Positions 56,701 through 64,000 of a stretch of DNA of 64,000 nucleotides are shown piece by piece; within the stretch, counting starts at the first letter, position 1, and the number at the start of each line of letters is the position of its first letter. The position numbers and the translations under genes are program-made. The DNA is from Dactylorhiza incarnata. Taxonomy: Eukaryota > Streptophyta > Magnoliopsida > Asparagales > Orchidaceae. A model generated the notes under the pieces. The model was not told where the DNA came from. It searched no databases and saw only the letters and a program-made list of their open reading frames with translations. The stretch lies in NCBI GenBank assembly GCA_033032865.1, contig JAWHQI010000121.1:868001-932000 (forward strand). The letters are read 5' to 3'.

Positions 56701-58892
56701 TAGGGCTGAATATTTTATTATGAATCACCTCTGTATAAATTTGCATGAGGTTTGGAGTTCATATGAGGGTACCTCCTTTGGAAATAATTGAAAATTAATG
56801 GGTTTTGGAATTTTTAATAGTAGTAAACCTTGTTGGAATTTCCTACAAATTCAGATGTACTGATTATTAGGTATCCTTGATTTATGTAAAAGTTTGGTAG
56901 GCAATGAAAGCCAGAAAAGTGCACTTGTAGTTCAAACCTTAGAAAGTTGTATTTTGGGAAAATTGTTTATTAATAATGTTGGGAAAATTATGAAACTCTG
57001 GAATTATTCTTGAATATGTAGTATGGACCCCCATTAAAAATATTGGGTCATTGAGTTGATTATTTAATGAACCTCCCTTCATGAGCATCAAAACATTAAG
57101 GATGGTCTGCGTTTAGCAATTTGGCAATTTTGGGAGTTATGGGTCAAATTGGAGTGTAGTGATTGGAGTTGTGAGGGTTTATTGGTGATAATGTGACTAT
57201 GTAAGGATCTTTGGAATTAACTAGGGTTTGATGAATCCTAGGGTGGTGGGGTGCCACCCTTGGGGTAGGTCTTCTTGGGATTAACGAAAGATCATCTTTT
57301 TCCTATTGGGTCTTAAAGCACTTAGGTTTAATCCAGGGAAATATTAAGAGGGTTTCTTATGGGTTGTAACTAATAACATTAAGTGTCTTGAGAAAGAGAG
57401 CCTTGGGGTATCATCCCACTATAACTTCCAGTACCATAGTGAGCCCCTTACAGGGTAACCCTCGGGAAGTCCAAGATTAACCATAACCTGTAGGAGTAAA
57501 ATGTTATGCAAGAAGAATTTAATAACACACTCACCCAAACCCCGTGGTTCCGGGAGTTTAGCTGGTTTGGTGCTACGAGCAGTAGGCTCGGTGGTAGTAA
57601 GAGCGGATTGATAAGTCAGGTGAGCTTGTGGCTCCGTAGTGTTTGTTGGTACGGACGGGTTGGTCCGGCGAGCCGGTGGCTCGAGAGGTTATTGATGTCG
57701 GGCAGGTTAGCCCAGGGAGCTTATGGCTCGGAGGTAGGAAGTAGAACATGTTGCATGTGCATTGAAGGTGGTGGGTCTTCGATATTGGACGGTCATTCAC
57801 ACCGACGTCAATACGTTGACTCGACAAGTGTGGTATTTACACTTAGCCTAGAAAGACTGGTGGTCCAGCCAGTAAGAGTACGCAGATGCTCCGCGGTTTT
57901 GCGTTGAGGCGTACGATAGGTCTAGGTAGGGTAGTGTGAATACCAACCTAGAGGTGGGCGAGGCCCAACCCACCGCTTCCGTTTGCCACTACGGGAGTAT
58001 CCTGGGAGTCTAGCTCGCTCCAAAAAGGGGGAACTAAAGGTCTATGCGCATAGAGTCGTAGTGAGTGAGTTGCACTTGTATGAACATAGCATAACAGCAT
58101 ACCTTGCCTGTCATAGCATAAACGTTGCATTTCAACCCCTACCCCTATCGTATAAGTCGGTTATGGGACTTCTTATACGATTGGCCTTGCTAAACGACCC
58201 GTTGGTCTATAGGTTTGTATGGGCATTCCTATAAATCAATGGTTACTTTTCTATTACTATTGTATTTACTTACTGCACTTTATTTATTCTTTACCGGCTC
58301 TTACTATGCCCCTTTACTGCTTCAGTTATATATATACACATGTGTAGTGTAGAAACATTTCCGGTATTACTGTCACCTGCTCTTTGTTATACCCCTTGTT
58401 GTCCTCCGCTTCATCCTCGCGCACGGTGCCTAGGAGCCATTGGGGTGGGGTGGGGAACATAAGGCTTAGTCTTTTTGACTAACGGTCGGTGGACCATATC
58501 ATTTTAGGAGATCGAGGAGACGCAGCAACACCAGAGGCCGGTGCAGACGGAGGCGGACCAGTCTAGTACAGGAGCACATGATTCAAGATCAGTGAGTGAT
58601 TAGTAGTTAGCTTCCACGAGTGATCTTGTAGTGAGGATATGATGTACAGGGCATGAGCCCTTTATTATTGTACCCCTTTGTAATCATTTATTCAGATATA
58701 TCATGTGGACATTTATATTTCATGTTGATTCTGTGGACTTGTCTTCTTTAATGTACTTTTCTTCGTGATCGATTTGGCCGGCAGGATCGGCGTTTTGTAG
58801 TGGCGACCTTCCCGAGCGAAGGTATCACCGCAAAGCGGCGGTTCTGGGCCTAAGACCCGGATGTTTGAAAAGAAAAAAAATGGGGTCTTACA
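53727..58892 (+). repeat. Giant 3' LTR of Tekay-like derivative, 5.2 kb
   Basis: 5,166 bases, TGTAACATCCCC to GGTCTTACA, collinear with the solo LTR at 33699-39217. It has the TTGACC cluster at 53885-54520, a C-run at 54879-54898, the CCACCACCTC hairpin (stems 55176-55185 and 55190-55199), and the ACGGTCGGTGGACC..CATTTTAG block at 58482-58508. Open frames within it (up to about 130 codons) show no domain and are not kept in the relative. Confidence 0.92.
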
Positions 58893-58897
58893 GCCCC

Positions 58898-59525
58898 TTT
58901 GGGGCGATCTTGGCCTGAGGCAGATCGCCCCAGCTGGGGCGATCTCGGCCTGAGGTCTTCCTCTGGGCGACCTCGCCAGGTCGCCCCAGCTGGGGCGATC
59001 TCGGCCTGAGGTTGCCCTCTGGGCGACCTCGCTAGGTCTCCCCAGCTGGGGCGATCTTGGCCTGAGGTCGCCCTCTGGAGACCTCGCCAGGTCGCCCCTT
59101 TGGGGCGATCTCGGCCTGGGAGGTCTCGGCTCCGGGCAGCCCATTCATTCCTGACCTGCCCGTTTGGGCAGGCCTTCCTGCCTATAAATAGGGGGTAGGG
59201 GCCTTGGTTTTGAGACCTTGGGAGAGTTTCCAGCCCTTGCTTTTGACTTGAGGGGTCTCATTTTTGAGACCACCGCATCTCTTCCCAGCAGCTGGGGTGG
59301 TCTCATTTTTGAGATCGTCAATACCTCATTTCAGCAGCTGGAGCTATCTCATTTCTGAGACCTCGTTACCTCTTTTTCAGCAGATTCTGCTATCTCCTTC
59401 TAGGAGACCCTCGTCATCTCTTTTTTTCCTCCCTCTTGCTTTCCATCACAGCTCAAAGTAACCAACCATCTAATAGTTTCCTTCCCCCTTCTCCTCTCAG
59501 GGTGAGCAAGTGTGGATCTGGAGCA
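58898..59525 (+). repeat. 5' LTR of gag-only gypsy, piece 2
   Basis: It continues the palindrome array (to about 59110), then CTATAAATAG at 59182-59191, then TTTTGAGACC/GATCTC repeats (59240-59410), ending near GGAGCA at 59525. The 3' LTR reaches the same GGAGCA at 63999. The LTR end is inferred from the TG/CA rule and a possible primer site (TGGTTCGAAC) five bases on. Confidence 0.8.
59183..59190 (+). promoter_or_regulatory. TATA box of gag-only gypsy 5' LTR
   Basis: TATAAATA; the same box is at 63657-63664 in the 3' LTR. It lies directly downstream of the palindrome array, so the array would be the proximal promoter region. Confidence 0.65.
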
Positions 59526-59835
59526 TTTTTGGTTCGAACATAACACGTGACCTTCAGATCGGAATGGTCGATGAATAGCAGCTGTGGTGAAGATATGAGA
59601 TTTTGCCGAGCGTAACACGAAATCTTTAAACGGACAGAACTTTTGATCCGGGTGTCAAAATTTAGAAATTCAAAGCTTGTCGCGACCGGATCGACCTGAA
59701 CTATCCGAAAATTGAACTAGGTTCCCCGTTCAGGCATTTTTTAGCCCTCAGATTGCAAAAATTCGGCCCCGTTTAGAAGTTATTACAGTTTTTCTCTTCT
59801 TTGGCAATTTCTGCAATTTCTATTTTTTAGTAGCA
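59526..59835 (+). other. 5' leader of gag-only gypsy
   Basis: No gene. TGGTTCGAACATAAC at 59530-59544 is a candidate primer site, though I cannot match it to a tRNA with certainty. A T/C-rich stretch precedes the gag start. Confidence 0.5.
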
Positions 59836-60981
59836 ATGGAGATGACAAAGGTTCAAGATCGTTCAAGTGGTGAACTTACTCTGGAAGCTCTTGAGCTTCG
59901 CATAAAGATTCATCTTGAGGAATTTTGGAAAGAGCTTGCTCAACAGCAGGAGCAGACTCGTCAGCAGATTGATGGGATTAATCAAGCTATGGCAGCTATC
60001 ATCCAGCAACTTCCTCCTCAAGTCGCAACTCCTTCAGCCCCTCTAGTTATAGCTGAAGTAGTGGAGTCTTCTCCTTTTACAGATAGAATTTGTTGGGAAC
60101 CTGCTCTTAATGGGTTTAAGGAACCCCATCTACCAACCTTCTCGGGAGGAGAAGATCCAATCTCACACCTTCAAGCCTTCGAGTCAGCTGTTGCATTGAG
60201 AACTATATCGGATAGCATCAGGTGCAAGCTTCTTGCCATGACCTTTGGTGGTCAAGCTATGGAATGGTTTTACAAGTTGTCGCCTCAATCAGTTACTTGC
60301 TTTATGGATCTCAGAAGAGAACTTCTCTTGAAATTTGCTACCTCAAGAAAGCGAAAGAGAAGCCCAGCAGCTCTTTTTCAAATCAAGCAAGGAGTTAATG
60401 AAAATATTTCTCACTTCATCGATAGATTCCAGAGAGAGATTCTTGAGGTTGTTAATGTCGATCAAGAGATGTATAAATGTGCCTTTATTCATGGACTCCA
60501 AGAAGGCCCTCTCAAATATAAAGTCTGCATGAAAGAGCCAAAGTCTTATGAGCATCTCATCGAAATAGCAAATCAGTTTATTGAAGGTGAGGCAATGAAT
60601 CCCAACTATGTATGTTCTCAGAACCAAAAGATTCGTCATCATCAGAGAAATTTCTATCACAGTCCCTCATCTTCAACACAGAGCCCTCCGCAAGTTGAGC
60701 AGTTTGAGTCTTATTATCTTCCTCAGAATATATCATCACCATACTTAGAAGTCTCTCCCATTCAGTCTTATGATCCTACAACACTTGAATATGAAAATCA
60801 CCCAGAAGGATCTATTCAGTTGAATCTCTCCTTGGAAGAGGTCCTTCCAAAAATTCAAAATATGCCAGAGTATAGAAGACCTCGTCCTATAAAGTCTAAG
60901 ATTGAAAATCACAATCAAGAACTCTTCTGCGCATATCATTCAGATACTGGTCATGATACAGAAGACTGTCGTGCTCTATGA
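59836..60981 (+). CDS. gag: Intact Tat-like gag, 381 residues
   Basis: The ATG at 59836 is the first in a good frame after the leader; TGA is at 60979-60981. Residues 13-60 form a likely coiled coil. Residues 97-205 are the Retrotrans_gag domain (DPISHLQAFESAV, IRCKLLAMTFGGQAMEWFYKL, LRRELLLKF, ISHFIDRFQREIL). Near the end is a C-x2-H-x4-H-x4-C knuckle (C365, H368, H373, C378), the CAYH..GHDTEDC form typical of Tat-lineage gags. It would assemble particles and package RNA. After the stop the same frame goes on with KLIDQLLKAGKLQDYV, which in this family normally follows the knuckle, so the TGA may be a late truncation of the protein end. No pol follows. Confidence 0.88.
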   Translation: MEMTKVQDRSSGELTLEALELRIKIHLEEFWKELAQQQEQTRQQIDGINQAMAAIIQQLPPQVATPSAPLVIAEVVESSPFTDRICWEPALNGFKEPHLPTFSGGEDPISHLQAFESAVALRTISDSIRCKLLAMTFGGQAMEWFYKLSPQSVTCFMDLRRELLLKFATSRKRKRSPAALFQIKQGVNENISHFIDRFQREILEVVNVDQEMYKCAFIHGLQEGPLKYKVCMKEPKSYEHLIEIANQFIEGEAMNPNYVCSQNQKIRHHQRNFYHSPSSSTQSPPQVEQFESYYLPQNISSPYLEVSPIQSYDPTTLEYENHPEGSIQLNLSLEEVLPKIQNMPEYRRPRPIKSKIENHNQELFCAYHSDTGHDTEDCRAL

Positions 60982-62774
60982 AAATTAATAGACCAACTGT
61001 TGAAGGCAGGAAAGTTACAAGACTATGTTACTTGGTAATATGAAGATTGTTTTTCTTCTAACAGAGACAACTTTACAAAGCAGAGATTTTTTCCTCAACA
61101 AAAGAAGTGCATAGAATAGAAAGAGATAGAATATCACTTTATTCCCTGTTTTATATGACTCCCATTTGTTTGGAGCTTTTTCATATCTTTTCTTTTTTAG
61201 TTTTACTTGTAATAAGTATGACAGTAACTGGGGTTCTATCAGCAGCTATCATCACGAAGATCTTCTCAGCAGTCTGATACATCAAACGTCATATCCATAT
61301 TCACTCTCGTATCCTTCATTGCAATCATTTATCCTTTTTATGTCTTAAGCTTTTTTTGTTACTCTACTTCCTGCTATTTACATCAATACTTATAAAATTG
61401 CATGGTTGCAAATGGTAGAAATACTACCTCTGATTTAGGTGAGGGTCGTAAAACCCACTGCGACCACATCTCGCTAGAAGCACTCGCAGATGTGTAGTGG
61501 TCTCCCAGCCTCTCTTCCTCTCTATCTCTTTCTCTATAATGATTGTCATTGATTGCCATGACATCTCATCGAGTTAATCAACTTGCTTTGCTTGAAAACA
61601 GATGATTGCATCTGATAAACAACTAATGTTAGGATTGACATGCGTTGGCAAGGAAAACATACTGACTTTAGTATGTACTGCAACGACTACAAAATAATTA
61701 TGCAATTATTTGTTGGCTACTAATTTTTCAGGTACCATGGACTTTAAATATATATCATGTCGGGATTTCTAGATTTCTAGACTTTTGGATTTCATGATTA
61801 ATATATTTATCATTTCTGGATTTCTCAAAATCATACGCTGGTTTGAGCATCAGCTGACATAACCTCAATAAAAATATTATATCAGCAAGTCAGAATCAGC
61901 TAGTTATATGGACTTCACACTCACTGTTCTGGAATATGTAAATGTGATGATATCAGAATGTTAGTTTTATCTCTCCGTAGGAATGAGTACTATCTCTTCT
62001 CTTCACGCAGATGTTATTTCATCAACATCAAAGCAAAGTGATTGTGAACAAACACTCATATACTCTATGTAAATGGGATAATCTCTCTCATACACTTCAA
62101 GTATAAATAAAAAGAAATGGTGCGGTGACATACTATAGATCTTCATTACCTACTTCACATATCTTTTGCAGAGATATACAGGTGCTTGCGAGTTCTCTTC
62201 AGGTACTCGCATACTAAATTTTCTATATACATGTTCTTATATCCTTTGCAGATAAAAATAGGTGCTTGCGAGTTCTCTTCAGGTACTCGCATACTAAATT
62301 TTCTATATACCTGTTCTTATATCCTTCGCAGATAAAAACAGGTGCTTGCGAGTTCTCTTCAGGTACTCGCATACTAAATTTTCTATATAGCTTTTCTTAT
62401 ATCCTTTGCAGATAAAAACAGGTGCTTGCGAGTTCTCTTCAGGTACTCGCATACTAAATTTTCTATATACCTATTCTTATATCCTTTGTAGATAAAAACA
62501 GGTGCTTGCGAGTTCTCTTCAGGTACTCGCATACTAAATTTTTTATATACCAGTTCTTATACCTTTTTGAAGATAGAAGCAGGTGTTCGCGAGTCCTTAT
62601 TCAGAAATATATACGTGTTCGTGGGTGAGTTCTCTTCAGGCATTGACAAGTCCTCACAGGTATTTACATTTTTATATACGCATACTCTGTCTTCATAAGA
62701 GAGGTGAATCTTGATTTGCATGGGTAAGTCTATTTTTTTAAGCTTCTCAAAACTTAAAAAAAATGCGGGGATTA
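60982..62774 (+). other. Non-coding 3' part of gag-only gypsy
   Basis: Apart from a short continuation of gag-like sequence to about 61036, there is no gene and no pol remnant in any frame. Five full and one diverged 80-base tandem units occupy 62161-62620. An A-rich then GCGGGGATTA tract at 62754-62774 abuts the 3' LTR and is the likely polypurine tract. Confidence 0.7.
62161..62620 (+). repeat. 80-base tandem repeat, about five and a half units
   Basis: Each unit carries GGTGCTTGCGAGTTCTCTTC, then AGGTACTCGCATACTAAATT. The mark GGTGCTTGCG falls at 62181, 62261, 62341, 62421 and 62501, exactly 80 apart, with a diverged copy at 62582. Units differ at only a few bases, so the expansion is recent. 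Confidence 0.9.
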
Positions 62775-63999
62775 TGTTTACCCAGAAATCAGTGATCACC
62801 TTGAGCTAGTTTTTTGCAGGTAACCGAAGCAATCCACACCCTCTTCCGGCAGTCCAAGTAATTTTTGCCGAAGATCCAAGCCCTGGCGATCCCTCATCGC
62901 TCGGGTGGTTTCGCCTTTCGTCTCGTAGAGGTCGCGCTTCGCTCGACCTCTCCTAGAGGTCACGCCCCGCGTGATCCCTCCCTCGAGAGGTCACCCCTTT
63001 GGGGAGACCTCAGCTTGAGGCAGATCGCCCCAGCTGGGGCGATCTCGGCCTGAGGTCGACCTCTGGGCGACCTCGGCCTGAGGCAGATCGCCCCAGCTGG
63101 GGCGATTTCGGCCTGAGGTCGCCCTCTGGGCGACCTCGGCCTGAGGCAGATCGCCCCAGCTGGGGAGATCTCGGCCTGAGGTCGCCCTCTGGGCGACCTC
63201 GGCCTGAGGCAGATTGCCCCAGCTGGGGCGATCTCAGCCTGAGGTCGCCCTCTGGGCGACCTCGCCAGGTCGCCCCTTTGTGGCGACCTCAGCCTGAGGC
63301 AGATAACCCTAGCTGGGGTGATCTCGGCCTGAGGTCGCCCTCTGGGCGACCTCGCCAGGTCGCCGCTTTGGGGCAATCTTGGCCTGAAGCAGATCGCCCC
63401 AGCTGGGGCGATCTTGGCCTGAAGCAGATCGCCCCAGCTGGGGCGATCTCGGCTTGAGGTCGCCCTCTGGGCGACCTTGCCAGGTCGCCCCAGCTGGGGC
63501 GATCTCGGGCTGAATTCGCCCTCTGAGCGACCACGCTAGGTCGCCCTCTGGGCGACCTCGCCAGGTCGCCCCTTTGGGGCGATCTCGACCTGGGAGGTCT
63601 CGGCTCCGGGCAGCCCATTCTTTCCTGACCTGCCCGTTTGGGCAGGCCTTCCCACCTATAAATAAGGGGGTAGGGGCCTTGGTTTTGATACCTTGGGAGA
63701 GTTTCCATCCCTTGCTTTTGACATGAGCGGTCTCATTTTTGAGACCACCGCATCTCTTCCCAGCAGCTGGGGCGGTCTCATTTTTGAGATCGCCAATACC
63801 TCATTTCAGCATCTGGAGCTATCTCATTTCTGAGACCTCGTTACCTCTTTTTCAGCAGATTCTGCTATCTCCTTCTAGGAGACTCTCGTCATCTCTTTTT
63901 TCCTCCCTCTTGCCTTCCATCACAGCTCAAAGTAACCAACCATCTAACAGTTTCCTTCCCCCTTCTCCTTTCAGCGTGAGCAAGTGTGAATCTGGAGCA
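62775..63999 (+). repeat. 3' LTR of gag-only gypsy
   Basis: 1,225 bases from TGTTTACCCAGAAATC to GGAGCA, the window edge. It has the palindrome array at 63001-63600, a TATA box at 63657-63664 and TTTTGAGACC repeats after it. It is longer than the 5' copy (about 1,065 bases) because of different numbers of array units. Confidence 0.85.
63001..63600 (+). repeat. Palindromic tandem array in gypsy U3
   Basis: The basic unit is 63 bases (the mark GATCG/GATTG at 63023, 63086, 63149, 63212), then longer variants. Each unit contains a palindrome (half-site GATCGCCCCAG followed by its reverse complement) and a hairpin GGTCGCCC-TCT-GGGCGACC. Some variants add a second hairpin with a CTTT loop. The 5' copy is at 49740-50025 and 58898-59110. 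Confidence 0.9.
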
Positions 64000-64000
64000 T

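Larger units (their letters stand above)
50026..58892 (+). mobile_element. Tekay-like derivative with no recognisable coding region and a rearranged 5' LTR
   Basis: Ends TGTAACATCCCC and GGTCTTACA with a near-perfect target duplication (GTCCC and GCCCC) in the palindrome array of its host LTR. The 3' LTR is complete (53727-58892). The internal region (51777-53726) has a primer site but no recognisable gag or pol. The 5' LTR is not collinear with the 3' LTR: it is made of a forward start, an inverted LTR piece, an inverted leader and primer site, and an inverted LTR end. It cannot encode its own proteins, so movement would have needed help from a full element. Confidence 0.85.
49589..63999 (+). 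mobile_element. Non-autonomous gypsy element with gag only, TR-GAG-like
   Basis: The LTRs start TGTTTACCCAGAAAT at 49589 and 62775. The 5' LTR (49589-50025 and 58898-59525) is split by another element. The 3' LTR reaches the window end. Between the LTRs lie a 310-base leader, one intact gag of 381 codons and about 1.8 kb of non-coding sequence with 80-base tandem repeats. No protease, reverse transcriptase or integrase motif is visible. Such gag-only LTR elements are known as TR-GAGs. The right target duplication cannot be checked, as the window ends at the LTR edge. Confidence 0.85.

Noticed and set aside
57506..57907. A 133-codon frame in the giant LTR with a Cys-rich patch (SRTCCMCIEGGGSS)
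   Set aside because: A related but different frame exists in the solo LTR (37760-38032) with the patch in common, but starts, ends and flanks differ and no family is recognisable.
62161..62620. Regular repeats that might suggest a CRISPR array
   Set aside because: The 80-base units are contiguous with no unique spacers, in a plant retrotransposon; this is a simple tandem repeat.
62960..63708. Frames of 138 to 152 codons on both strands, with RPEADRPSWGDL-type repeats
   Set aside because: Same array effect. No domain, and mirror peptides on the opposite strand.

Overview
The window is nuclear DNA of a land plant, most likely an angiosperm with a large, repeat-rich genome. I see no host gene, tRNA or rRNA. 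Everything I can assign is LTR retrotransposon: Ty1/copia elements (three with Sirevirus-like traits), a Tekay/Del-like Ty3/gypsy family with LTRs of about 5 kb, and two Tat-like Ty3/gypsy elements known here only by gag. Species cannot be named from this.

The layout is a set of nested insertions. The base layer at the left is a decayed plus-strand copia element (44801-49588). Its 5' part is cut by a minus-strand Tat-like gypsy element (gag 42918-43760, 5' LTR 44107-44800). That is cut by a minus-strand copia element (gag start, leader and 5' LTR, 40907-42917). Its gag is cut by a Tekay-like element whose 3' internal end (1-874) and 3' LTR fill 1-40906. That LTR is split into four pieces (875-3550, 18994-19720, 24470-24740, 39689-40906) by three copia elements: a Sirevirus-like element at 3551-18988, which carries a second Sirevirus at 7051-16244; a minus-strand copia at about 19721-24469; and a minus-strand Sirevirus-like copia at 24741-39688, whose 5' LTR carries a 5.5 kb solo Tekay LTR at 33699-39217. 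Target-site duplications support 3551-18988 (ATATT), 24741-39688 (CTTAG) and 33699-39217 (CCTCG).

The right part (49589-63999) is one non-autonomous gypsy element with an intact Tat-like gag, no pol, and LTRs packed with a palindromic tandem array. A Tekay-like derivative with no recognisable coding region (50026-58892) sits inside its 5' LTR array. The 5' LTR of that derivative has been replaced by an inverted, rearranged block.

Two long reading frames are intact: an 843-residue Sirevirus-like gag (29899-32430, minus) and the 381-residue Tat-like gag (59836-60981, plus). Every pol is broken by stops, frameshifts or deletions. The most unusual features are a post-pol reading frame in which polypurine-tract-like motifs encode a repeated Gln/Lys-Gly-Glu peptide; W-box-dense starts of the giant LTRs; a zinc-knuckle coding segment inside one giant LTR; the inverted 5' LTR at 50026-52021; and the palindrome array upstream of the gypsy TATA box.
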